Below, piece by piece: positions 35,508 through 43,294 of a stretch of 64,000 nucleotides of DNA. Location: positions 372,001 to 436,000 of the forward strand of contig NZ_JALEBG010000003.1 of assembly GCF_022758235.1 (NCBI RefSeq). The letters run 5' to 3'. The translations under genes and the position numbers were made by a program. This DNA is from Pontibacter liquoris (lineage in GTDB: Bacteria > Bacteroidota > Bacteroidia > Cytophagales > Hymenobacteraceae). Each line of letters opens with the position of its first letter. Within the stretch, counting starts at the first letter, position 1. The notes under the pieces were generated by a model that was not told the origin of the DNA, did not search any database, and saw only the letters and a program-made list of their open reading frames with translations.

Positions 35508-37013
35508 TTACTTTTCATTTCCGATACCACCGAAAGTATAAACGCTCTGCCCATGCTGTATCAGCTCATCAGCCGGTATCGGGAAATGATATGCTGAGCC
35601 GGGCATCAGTTGTCCAAGGCGGCGCTTATCATAAAACCCAAGGTTCAGCCACACCAGGTCAGACTCTACATAGCGCTCGTAAAACAGCTTTTCCATCAGG
35701 TCGCTGTCGCTGTCGGTGGCAGGTGGCAGGTGGCCCTTGCCTACCCTGGACCTGTTGATCAGTTCAGCAGCCCCGCTTTCTCCCAATCGTATCTTCGCTT
35801 CGGCCAGGTAAGTGTCATTTTCTACCTGTAAGTAATGGTCTACAACGCCCTGCTCGGTTCGTACCACATCCTGATAACGCGTATACTTATACTCGCTAAG
35901 GATATACCAGCCATACCCAGGGCGGCTTACCCGGCTTTGCGCAAACCAGTTGTTGATATTGGAATAAGTGAAGTACTCGTTAAGGCGCGCGTCTGGCGAG
36001 TTTGTTACCGGACCAAGCGACATCACACCTTCGGGCCAGGGATACTTTGCAGCAGGATCGGAAGGGGCCATCATGTTGATCACCTTCTGGTTCACCCGCA
36101 TCCAGTCGTAGTCAAACAGGGCAAAGTGGTTCATGCCATTGTCCCGGCTAATTACTTTGCCGCGCCAGCCCTCATCGTAGCGAACTTTAAAGTCGCTGGT
36201 GATGCCTTTTTCTGCATAGCTTTTCACTCTGCTCCAGTCGATCACGGCCGCTTCTTCAGGCGTGCGGGGTGAGTTTGCCAGCAAACGCGCCCCCATGGAG
36301 TTGGCAAATGCTATCAGGTCTGCTTTTGTAAACATGACGCCCGGCATGACCTCCTCCGGGTCCGGATCATCGATGTCCTGCTCTAACAGGGCGATGGCTT
36401 TGTCTATTCTGTCCAGCGAAAAAGCGATCAGTTCCTGGTAGCTTTTGGTGTTCGCCTGGTAATCAAATTCTTCGGCGCTTCCGCTGTCTTCTGTAAACAG
36501 GTAGGCTTTGTCGTAGAGCAAGGCGATGTTTCCGTAAAGCATGGCCTGCAACAGGTACCCGTGTGCCTGAATGCGTTTGGTATAGTCTTTTTTGTCGATG
36601 ATGATCTTAAACTCCGGGTCCTGGAGCGAGCGCAGCACGTTGGTGACAATCGGAACGCCGGAGTAGTAGTTATACCAGGCCCCGAAGTTGATGATGATGA
36701 CCGGGTCAGGTGTCTGGGAGTTGAACAGAGGGGTCCGTGGCCTGAACCACATCGTTCCCGATCCCCAGCTGGCGGTGCCGGCCGTAACGATGTCTGCACT
36801 GGCAAACCCGATGGCAGGGCTGGCAGCAATGCTGGCATTATACCAGGCACCGTAGCCGTTCTTGATCTGCGCAAAGTACTGGTCCTTCAGGTCCGAGGTC
36901 TGGGGCTGGTTCTCGTTTTTAACGTTAATGTCTTCAAAAACATCCGAGCATGAGCTAGCTATAGATAAAACACATACCAGGACAGCATATTTAAAATATC
37001 TTAAAATTCTCAT
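35508..37013 (-). CDS. SusD/RagB-family glycan-binding lipoprotein
   Basis: A 501-aa lipoprotein with signal and lipobox (VLSIASSC) and SusD motifs: NGYGAWYN helix near the start, RIQAHGYLLQAMLYGNIALLYDKAY TPR-like segment, LYLAEAKIRLGESG-type helix (TYLAEAKIRLGESGAAELINRSR) and the C-terminal FYERYVESDLVWLNLGFYDKRRLG. It sits on the cell surface as a lid on SusC and binds the oligosaccharide. It lies 6 bp downstream of susC. The ligand-binding specificity is unknown; the neighbouring enzymes suggest arabinofuranose-containing glycans. Confidence 0.9.
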   Translation of the reverse strand: MRILRYFKYAVLVCVLSIASSCSDVFEDINVKNENQPQTSDLKDQYFAQIKNGYGAWYNASIAASPAIGFASADIVTAGTASWGSGTMWFRPRTPLFNSQTPDPVIIINFGAWYNYYSGVPIVTNVLRSLQDPEFKIIIDKKDYTKRIQAHGYLLQAMLYGNIALLYDKAYLFTEDSGSAEEFDYQANTKSYQELIAFSLDRIDKAIALLEQDIDDPDPEEVMPGVMFTKADLIAFANSMGARLLANSPRTPEEAAVIDWSRVKSYAEKGITSDFKVRYDEGWRGKVISRDNGMNHFALFDYDWMRVNQKVINMMAPSDPAAKYPWPEGVMSLGPVTNSPDARLNEYFTYSNINNWFAQSRVSRPGYGWYILSEYKYTRYQDVVRTEQGVVDHYLQVENDTYLAEAKIRLGESGAAELINRSRVGKGHLPPATDSDSDLMEKLFYERYVESDLVWLNLGFYDKRRLGQLMPGSAYHFPIPADELIQHGQSVYTFGGIGNEK

Positions 37014-37019
37014 GTCAGT

Positions 37020-40000
37020 TTATTTTTGAAAGTTGAAAGAAATGGAGCCGCTCACGGTTTTGAAAGTAGGGTATGAATCGTTCGAGTCGAATTTAAACAC
37101 ATTCGTGTCAACACCTTCTTTGCCCATACCAGACTCCGGATCGAAGCCCGGATACTTGGTGAACGTTAACAGGTTGCGCCCAATAATACTGAAGCGGACA
37201 TTATGAAACCCATACTTCTCCAACCCGGCAATGTCGTAGCCCAAAGACACTTCCCGCAGCTTGACAAAAGTGGCATCAAAGATCAGGTTATCGTTATCCC
37301 AACCCAGCAAACCGCCTTCCTGACCGCTGTTATCCAGGTATTTCAGAGGCTTCACTTCGTTCCAGGGTTTGCCCGACTGATCCAGAAACTTTGGTTCGGT
37401 TGTGTACCTGACAGAGTGGTTGTATACCTTGCCCCCCTGCTGCCATGCAATCAGGCCGTACAAGGAGAACTTCTTGTAGCGGAAGGTATTGGCCAGGTTT
37501 ACATTAAAGTCGGGGGTGAAATTAGCGGTAGGTAGCGCCACAATGTTGCCCTTGTCGTCTCTTACCTTCACGGCCTTCTCGTTCACGGTGCCTATTTCGG
37601 TTCTTCGAACCACATACCCCTGGTTGTTCAGCACAAACACATCGTTCACATCCGTTCCGGCGGGCACCTGGTTGCGCACCTCATCCAGGCTTCTGGCAAA
37701 TTTGTCCAGGTATAAGGTTCCGAACTCAATCCCTTCTTCAATCCTGAAACGGGTGCCATTCAGGTAGTAAGGCTCACTGTCCAGCTTGCTGATCTTTTGT
37801 CTGATCTTGTCAAAAGTTGCTGACGCTTCCCAGCTGAAGGCCTCATTTTTGATGATTTCGCCGCCCAGGCTCATTTCAAAGGCATGCGACAGCACCTCTC
37901 CGGCATTCTGCCATCTGTACGGCGCACCGGCAAGCGCCGGAAGCGGCACTTTCAGAATCTGGTCTGTATTCCGGGCTCTGGAGTAGTTCATGCTGAAGTT
38001 AAAGCGGTTGAGGAAGAAGATATCCGTGCCGGCTTCAAACTCCTTGGAGAAGGAGGGCTTGAGGTATTTGTTACCCAGGGTGTATTGCGAAGAGGTAAGT
38101 CCGTTCTCCAGGGTATACGTCTCGTACTGCGCCTCAAAGGGAGGGCGCAAACCTGATACCCCGTAAGAAGCCCGCAGCTTCCACTCCTGAATCCCGTTGA
38201 TCTTGAAATCCTGTGTTACACGCCAGGCACCGGCCACCCGGTAGAAGATCTGGTTACGTACTTCCGGACCGAATCTGGAGGAAGCATCTCTTCTCACCAA
38301 AGCGTCCAGAATATACTTGTCCTTGAAATCTATCATGGTCAGGGCAGCAAGGTTGTTTGCCACTGTTCTGGAAGCAAAAGAGCTGGCATACTTGGTTGCC
38401 GCCAGGTCGATGGTAGTAAGCCCCATGCCTGTTACACCCAGGTCGGTACCGCTTGCGCTCAGGTAGCTGTTGTTTTCCGACTCGTACATATACTGCCCCT
38501 TGAAACGGGTGTTGAAATCACCGTACTGTTTGAAGAACGACCCTTCCAACTGCACTGTCTGGCTCCTGCCAATGGCATTGCTTCGGGAGATACTGCCTTT
38601 GCTGGGATTCAGATTATAATCCAGGCGGCCTTTGGGGCTTAGGTAAAAGCTTTCGGAACGGGTGCGGTCAGTACCGTAAGAACCCTCGAAAGACAGAAAT
38701 TCCAGCGGACGGTATTTCAAAGCAAAAAAGCTCAACATACGCTCTGAACGCGCATCGTTTACTGAATTAGCTATATTGTAAAGGGGATTCGCTGCCTGCG
38801 CAATCGTGTTTACATTTACCTTGTAGGGGCTTCCATCCTCGTTCTGCGCGTAAAGATCAGCGTTAGGGTCTGTATTCATCAGTTGCCCAAATACGCCCGA
38901 TGCCCGGTTATCAGCTAATGATTGTGCATATAAGTTGGAGGTCGTGAAATCGAGCTTATCGGTCAGACTATAATCCAGGTTTAGCTTTACGTTTGTTCTG
39001 TCCAGGCCTTTCACCAATTTCACTACGCCTGCCTCATCTGTCATTTCAATGGAAGAGTATGCTGATAGGCGGTTATTAGTGGAGTTCCCTTTGAAATACA
39101 GGTAGTTTGTGAGATAGCTACCCGGATTGAAGAACTGCTTTACGTTATCGTAAGTTTTGGGGTATACATTGTCCACTATCTGGTCATCAGCCCCCACATT
39201 GGTTACTTCGGGCTCACCGGTTTCCTCATTGTTCTTGATGATTCTGTTGGTGGCAGAAGATTTCTCAGGAACAAAGCCCATAAAGCTGCGGCCATACTCG
39301 CTACGTACCCCTATCTCGGTCTTGCCTGCCGCCAGGGAGTTGCCCCGCTTGGTAATGATGCTGATAACACCGTTGGCAGCCCTGGAACCATAAAGCGATG
39401 ATGCTGCAGCTCCCTTCAATACTTCCATCGATTGGATATCCTGTACGTTAATGTCTGCCAGCCCTCCGGTTGTTAAAACACCATCTACAATAACAAGGGG
39501 ATTGGAAGAGCCGAAAATGGTCTTCACCCCCCGCAACTGTATGTCACTCTCGGAGCCGGGCGCCCCGCTGGTTTTGGTAATCTTTACACCGGCAACCTTC
39601 CCCTGCAGTGCCGCTGCCGGGTCAGTGCCAGGTACTTTTTGCAAGGTTTCAGCATCAACCTTTGTGACTGCAAAACCTAGCTTCTTCTTTGGTGTGCCCG
39701 TGGCAACACCTGTTACAATAACTTCATCCAGGGCTTTGTTATCCGGTTCCAGGCTCACCTTAAACTGCGCCTGGTTTCCGATAGGTATCTCCTTTGGCAC
39801 ATACCCTACATAGGATACAACCAAAACATCCGACGACTTGAAGTCACCGGTTAACCGGAACTCTCCATTCGCATCTGTGGACGTTGCTAAATCTTTCCCT
39901 TTGATTCTGGCAACAGCACCAGGCAATTTATCCTGACCAGCTGTTACCACCCCTGCTATTTGCCTTTGCTGAGCAAAGGCTGTTGTTACAGACAGGATCA

Positions 40001-40052
40001 TGAAAAAAACAGAAGTAACTGTGAGTAAAAGTTTTTTCGCCATAACTCTCAT
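37020..40052 (-). CDS. SusC/RagA TonB-linked outer-membrane transporter
   Basis: A 1010-aa TonB-dependent transporter: signal peptide to TAFAQ, CarboxypepD-like N-terminal domain (IAGVVTAGQDKLPGAVARIKG), the TonB-box-like segment ALDEVIVTGVATGTPKK, plug domain (VPGTDPAAALQGKVAGVKITK, SNPLVIVDGVL, DIQSMEVLKGAAASSLYGSRAANGVISI) and a 22-strand-type barrel ending in an aromatic residue (SFNFQK). It imports oligosaccharides into the periplasm with its SusD. Met4 (40043) is an alternative start and would leave a longer leader after the proposed promoter. Confidence 0.92.
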   Translation of the reverse strand: MRVMAKKLLLTVTSVFFMILSVTTAFAQQRQIAGVVTAGQDKLPGAVARIKGKDLATSTDANGEFRLTGDFKSSDVLVVSYVGYVPKEIPIGNQAQFKVSLEPDNKALDEVIVTGVATGTPKKKLGFAVTKVDAETLQKVPGTDPAAALQGKVAGVKITKTSGAPGSESDIQLRGVKTIFGSSNPLVIVDGVLTTGGLADINVQDIQSMEVLKGAAASSLYGSRAANGVISIITKRGNSLAAGKTEIGVRSEYGRSFMGFVPEKSSATNRIIKNNEETGEPEVTNVGADDQIVDNVYPKTYDNVKQFFNPGSYLTNYLYFKGNSTNNRLSAYSSIEMTDEAGVVKLVKGLDRTNVKLNLDYSLTDKLDFTTSNLYAQSLADNRASGVFGQLMNTDPNADLYAQNEDGSPYKVNVNTIAQAANPLYNIANSVNDARSERMLSFFALKYRPLEFLSFEGSYGTDRTRSESFYLSPKGRLDYNLNPSKGSISRSNAIGRSQTVQLEGSFFKQYGDFNTRFKGQYMYESENNSYLSASGTDLGVTGMGLTTIDLAATKYASSFASRTVANNLAALTMIDFKDKYILDALVRRDASSRFGPEVRNQIFYRVAGAWRVTQDFKINGIQEWKLRASYGVSGLRPPFEAQYETYTLENGLTSSQYTLGNKYLKPSFSKEFEAGTDIFFLNRFNFSMNYSRARNTDQILKVPLPALAGAPYRWQNAGEVLSHAFEMSLGGEIIKNEAFSWEASATFDKIRQKISKLDSEPYYLNGTRFRIEEGIEFGTLYLDKFARSLDEVRNQVPAGTDVNDVFVLNNQGYVVRRTEIGTVNEKAVKVRDDKGNIVALPTANFTPDFNVNLANTFRYKKFSLYGLIAWQQGGKVYNHSVRYTTEPKFLDQSGKPWNEVKPLKYLDNSGQEGGLLGWDNDNLIFDATFVKLREVSLGYDIAGLEKYGFHNVRFSIIGRNLLTFTKYPGFDPESGMGKEGVDTNVFKFDSNDSYPTFKTVSGSISFNFQK

Positions 40053-40064
40053 GTTTTATTTAAT

Positions 40065-40072
40065 CAAATATA
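40065..40072 (-). promoter_or_regulatory. Possible Bacteroidota -7 element for the susC operon
   Basis: TATATTTG on the minus strand matches TANNTTTG. It lies just upstream of susC, leaving only a very short leader (about 6-15 bases to the candidate start codons). I see no good TTTG -33 element at the usual distance, so this is tentative. Confidence 0.4.
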
Positions 40073-40120
40073 GTCTTTTGATTATCACTTTTAACATATG
40101 GATATATGACTAATTGAAGA

Positions 40121-40140
40121 TAACGTTTCCGGTAACGTTT
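40121..40140. promoter_or_regulatory. LacI-type operator palindrome
   Basis: TAACGTTTCCGGTAACGTTT contains AACGTT(T/A)CC on both arms around a central CG, 8 of 9 positions symmetric, the typical shape of a LacI-family operator. It sits in the 244-bp space between divergent susC and the LacI gene, so it is the probable binding site of that regulator for both directions. Confidence 0.65.
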
Positions 40141-40296
40141 GCAGAGCACGCATTGCAAGATCTTTTTTTTGCAATTGTTTGATAATAGTTTTACAATCAT
40201 CATTATTGTCAAACAATCTACCAGGAGCACTCTCGCTATTCCGCTCAGCTATCAAAAACGATCTTAGTCGATTGCTCACCCTACTACCAACAGAAA

Positions 40297-41304
40297 ATGT
40301 TAAATAAACAAGTCACAATCAAAGATCTGGCGCGAAAGCTGAGGCTTTCTGTATCCACTGTTTCCCGTGCCTTGCGAGATGTACAGGATATTAACCCGGA
40401 AACAAAAAAGCAGGTGCTTGCCCTTGCTCAGGAGCTTAATTACGAACCGAATTTCATTGCAAGAAGCCTGGTGAATAAACAGACTAAGGTTATCGGGGTG
40501 GTATTGCCAGTAATTGCGGCCCGTTATTTTGCAAACGCGCTGTCTGGCATGATGGAAGCTGCTGATGCTAAGGGCTACCACATTATGTTCTGCCAATCAG
40601 ACGAATCGCCCGAGAAGGAGGCAATTCGCATCAAGAAGTTGGTTTCTATCCGAATTGACGGTTTACTTGTGTCCGTTTCTAAAAGTACCAGCGATGTAGA
40701 GACTTTTCGGAAAGTGCAGCAACGAGGGATACCCGTTGTTTTCTTTGATAGGGCACTTGAGGATATTGAGGCCACAAAAGTTACGGTCAATCAACATGAG
40801 GGCGCATTTCTGGCGGTGGAGCATCTGATCCAGAGGGGAAGTACAAAAATAGCACACATTGCAGGCCCTAAGCACCTCTCTATTGCTATTGACCGCATGA
40901 ACGGATATATAGATGCCCTAAAAAAGTATAACCTCCCAGTTAATAACGAATATATTTTGCATTGCGAAGATTTTCAGTTCGATGCGATGGAAAAGATTCA
41001 TGCTTTATTCAACCTTGATGATAAGCCGAATGGCATATTTGCCGTTAATGATTCCATTGCCATTCTATGCATCAAATACCTGAAAGAGCTGGGATACAGA
41101 GTACCAGAAGATGTCGCTGTAGTTGGCTATAATAATGATCCGGTCAGTGAAGTGGTCTATCCGCCATTAACAACTGTTATGCAGCCAAGCTTTGAGGTTG
41201 GGAAACTGGCCACACAACTGCTGATTGATGAAATTGAGCAAAAGTCCAGTACTTTTCATCAGAAAGTTCTGAGTAGTGAACTTATTGTTCGATCTTCTAC
41301 TTGA
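40297..41304 (+). CDS. LacI-family transcriptional regulator of the PUL
   Basis: A 335-aa regulator of standard LacI length. The helix-turn-helix (residues 6-27) reads VTIKDLARKLRLSVSTVSRAL, followed by the hinge helix (PNFIARSLVNKQT). The periplasmic-binding-like ligand domain includes IGVVLP, IDGLLVS, VVFFDRA, GSTKIAHIAG, GIFAVND and VAVVGYNND. It is divergent from susC with a palindromic operator between them. It probably senses a sugar released by the PUL enzymes and controls the locus. Many Bacteroidota PULs instead use hybrid two-component or SusR-type regulators, so LacI control suggests a monosaccharide-type signal. Confidence 0.9.
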   Translation: MLNKQVTIKDLARKLRLSVSTVSRALRDVQDINPETKKQVLALAQELNYEPNFIARSLVNKQTKVIGVVLPVIAARYFANALSGMMEAADAKGYHIMFCQSDESPEKEAIRIKKLVSIRIDGLLVSVSKSTSDVETFRKVQQRGIPVVFFDRALEDIEATKVTVNQHEGAFLAVEHLIQRGSTKIAHIAGPKHLSIAIDRMNGYIDALKKYNLPVNNEYILHCEDFQFDAMEKIHALFNLDDKPNGIFAVNDSIAILCIKYLKELGYRVPEDVAVVGYNNDPVSEVVYPPLTTVMQPSFEVGKLATQLLIDEIEQKSSTFHQKVLSSELIVRSST

Positions 41305-41439
41305 AAGAGAACATAAAATACTCAGTCGTATACCTCTGTTTTGCCCGGACACTGTTAAGTATTAAGCGAATGTAGTTACTCCGAAGCTTCACCCATATTT
41401 GCATATCATACCTGGGCAAAGCCTTTTATTGCTCAAATC

Positions 41440-42747
41440 TTATTTGCCTACATTTTTAAACGCAGTTAGTTGCGCTGCGAACTGTTTCTTAACATTATCC
41501 TCAAAGCTATCCAGGTAACTTTCTGTGGTCCTCAGATTCGAGTGGCCAAGGGATTCCGATATGAGCTCTATAGGCGCACCTGCACGCTTCAGAACAGTAG
41601 AGAAAGAATGCCGGGCCGTATATGTGCTCACATTCTTCTCAATGCCAACTGCGGCCGCTACCCGTTTGATGTACTTATTTATTGTTTTGGTTGCATGCTG
41701 AATCTTTGCACGTTCCTTCTCGGCTGATAACGCCGGTTCAAGTAACGGAAACACATACGCATCACCGAAAGCAGGTTTATTCCCCCATCTGCTGATAATC
41801 TCATCTATTTCCGGGCTTCGCATTGCCGTAATCGCTTTCATGTTTTGCCGGCTGGTCCGCTCCGTCTTGGCCCGGATAAAAGTGATTTTCTCCTCATCGA
41901 GTTGCTTGTACTTTAAACGCGCTATATCTTTCACGTTTATCCCGTTGCACAGGTAGGAAAAGATCCACAGGTCCCGTGCACGTGCTTCACTCTCCAAGGC
42001 AGGCTGATAAGTGAATATCTTTTCGATGTCTGCTAGTGTCAAGGCTTTCTTCACATTCCGTCCGGAAGGTATCTGGTACTTTCTTTTGCCAAACGGATAC
42101 AACGCAGCGTTCACCTCTCCATCTGCGATAGCATTGTTATAGATAGCCCGAAGTGCCCGCAGGTAGATACCGATCGTAGTGATGGAACTGCCGTTTTGAA
42201 GCATCCACTTCTCATACCCCATCAGAAAATCTACCGTAACGGCGGAATATGCTAAGGGCTTCCGCTTCTTCAGCAGGGTTTCTCTTTTCTCGATTGCTTT
42301 AGCTCTGGATAAGCCCTTGTTCCTGGTGATAGGCTCCTTGTGAATATAAGACAGCAGCGAGAAGCTGGCACTTTCATTACTGCTGGCTGTCCCTACCCTG
42401 CCTTCTTTTGCTAGCTTTTTGACTTGCTGTTCAAAGCCTGTAAATACATCATTCTTGGCAGCAGCATTCAGATATTTCTTTTCAAACTGCTCAAATGTGA
42501 AGACGTCCAAGTCACGGATGATGCCAATGGCCTTCTGCTCTATCGCCTGAAAAGCAATCTGCAGCTCCTTATATTTCCCTTTTGGTTTTTCAGCCTGAAC
42601 TTTAGCAAACGCCTCCTCACTTAAGGAATAGCTGGTGTTATAATATCTGCGCTGCCGTTGATAGGTTAGCCTTAACCTTACCGGGAAGGAGCCGCCTTTT
42701 AAAGCCCTTCTGGTATCCAGCATGATGGAAGTAAGTACAGGTACCAT
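41440..42747 (-). CDS. Tyrosine recombinase (site-specific integrase)
   Basis: Start chosen at 42747 (MVPVLTSIMLDTRRALKGG), the usual N-terminus of Bacteroidota integrases, giving 435 aa; the 46-codon extension upstream is a hydrophobic, A/T-derived stretch that overlaps the repeat region. An Arm-type/SAM-like N-terminal domain (about 80-250) precedes the catalytic domain, with EARARDLWIFSYLCNGINVKDIARL (first Arg region), TARHSFST (second Arg) and LGHSNLRTTESYL (His and nucleophile Tyr). It lies directly inside a tRNA-Arg fragment, so it most likely catalysed the island integration. It appears intact. Confidence 0.9.
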   Translation of the reverse strand: MVPVLTSIMLDTRRALKGGSFPVRLRLTYQRQRRYYNTSYSLSEEAFAKVQAEKPKGKYKELQIAFQAIEQKAIGIIRDLDVFTFEQFEKKYLNAAAKNDVFTGFEQQVKKLAKEGRVGTASSNESASFSLLSYIHKEPITRNKGLSRAKAIEKRETLLKKRKPLAYSAVTVDFLMGYEKWMLQNGSSITTIGIYLRALRAIYNNAIADGEVNAALYPFGKRKYQIPSGRNVKKALTLADIEKIFTYQPALESEARARDLWIFSYLCNGINVKDIARLKYKQLDEEKITFIRAKTERTSRQNMKAITAMRSPEIDEIISRWGNKPAFGDAYVFPLLEPALSAEKERAKIQHATKTINKYIKRVAAAVGIEKNVSTYTARHSFSTVLKRAGAPIELISESLGHSNLRTTESYLDSFEDNVKKQFAAQLTAFKNVGK

Positions 42748-42749
42748 GT

Positions 42750-42786
42750 GTGTGCAAATTATTTTATGTGCACACAATTTGCACAC
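42750..42786. repeat. Inverted repeat upstream of the integrase start
   Basis: GTGTGCAAATT (42750-42760) and AATTTGCACAC (42776-42786) are perfect 11-bp inverted arms around 15 bases (attttatgtgcacac), directly before the integrase start. They could be an operator for integrase control or recombinase arm sites. The right half plus spacer recurs at 17175-17194. Confidence 0.6.
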
Positions 42787-42900
42787 AAACACGCAAAATA
42801 ACAAGAAACAACAGTAAACAAAGAGAAGCAAAAAGTGCCTTAAACAGCCAAAAACACAGTTTTTATAGATATATAAGAACAGCAATAAAACCTATTGTCA

Positions 42901-42947
42901 TGACTACGAATCAGAAGGTTAGGGGTTCGACTCCCTTCGCGACCACC
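42901..42947 (+). other. 3' fragment of tRNA-Arg(ACG), probable attR
   Basis: The bases read as the second half of a tRNA: anticodon loop CTACGAA (anticodon ACG), 3' anticodon stem TCAGA, variable loop, T-arm GGGGTTCGACTCCC and acceptor strand CGCGACC with ACC. The bases upstream do not form a D-arm or 5' acceptor strand, so the gene is incomplete. A terminator follows immediately, as expected for the original host 3' end. Hence this is the junction left by integration into the tRNA 3' part. Confidence 0.8.
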
Positions 42948-42948
42948 G

Positions 42949-42984
42949 AAAAAGACCTGTTTACGAAAGTAGACAGGTCTTTTT
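42949..42984 (+). terminator. Intrinsic terminator of the tRNA-Arg unit
   Basis: AAAAAGACCTGT (42949-42960) pairs perfectly with ACAGGTCTTTTT (42973-42984) over 12 bp with a 12-base loop, ending in T residues. It directly follows the tRNA fragment. The region from here to 43140 holds no gene that I can support. Confidence 0.8.
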
Positions 42985-43140
42985 GTTTGCATGCAATTAT
43001 CCCCAGCCTAGGTATACTTTCATGAGGTCTGTATCAACCGGCTGCTCTTCACGCCAGCCTATTCGTTCTAAAACACCTTACTAGTCCTAAAGCAGGAAAG
43101 CAGGAAAACACTAAAACTCCGTTTTATACTTGACAGGTTA

Positions 43141-43192
43141 AACAAAAGAGCCGCAGCTTAAACATCTCAGTTTAAACTGCGGCTCTTTTGTT
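43141..43192. terminator. Strong hairpin terminator after the cys operon
   Basis: Arms 43141-43162 and 43171-43192 pair over 22 positions with one mismatch around an 8-base loop (core AAAGAGCCGCAG / CTGCGGCTCTTT), with A/T tracts on both sides. It lies about 100 bp downstream of cysN on the minus strand and would also stop transcription from the island side. Confidence 0.85.
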
Positions 43193-43294
43193 TTCGCCAG
43201 AAATTCAAAATCAAAATGAAGGCGCTTTGGCTACAGGAAAGCATAGCTGTTTACCGGCTATCTTAGATCTGCAGCGCCCGAAACAAGTATGAGC

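Larger units (their letters stand above)
1..42947. mobile_element. Genomic island (right end), integrated at tRNA-Arg(ACG)
   Basis: Everything left of 42947 is inferred to be an integrated island. The right border is a 47-bp fragment that reads as the 3' part of tRNA-Arg(ACG), followed by its own hairpin terminator, with a tyrosine integrase directly inside. For integration into a tRNA 3' end, the intact tRNA should sit at the other border in the same orientation; I see no second copy in the window, so the left border lies beyond base 1 or has decayed. Cargo seen here is a PUL (17907-41304) and a defense island (1-16884). The defense part is clearly richer in A+T than DNA right of 43 kb. No conjugation, replication or phage structural genes are visible. 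Possibly the PUL and defense blocks arrived separately, since decayed DNA lies between them. Confidence 0.6.

Noticed and set aside
42748..42885. 46-residue N-terminal extension of the integrase
   Set aside because: The translation is a hydrophobic, low-complexity run across the inverted repeat; MVPVLTSIMLDTRRA at 42747 is the normal start.
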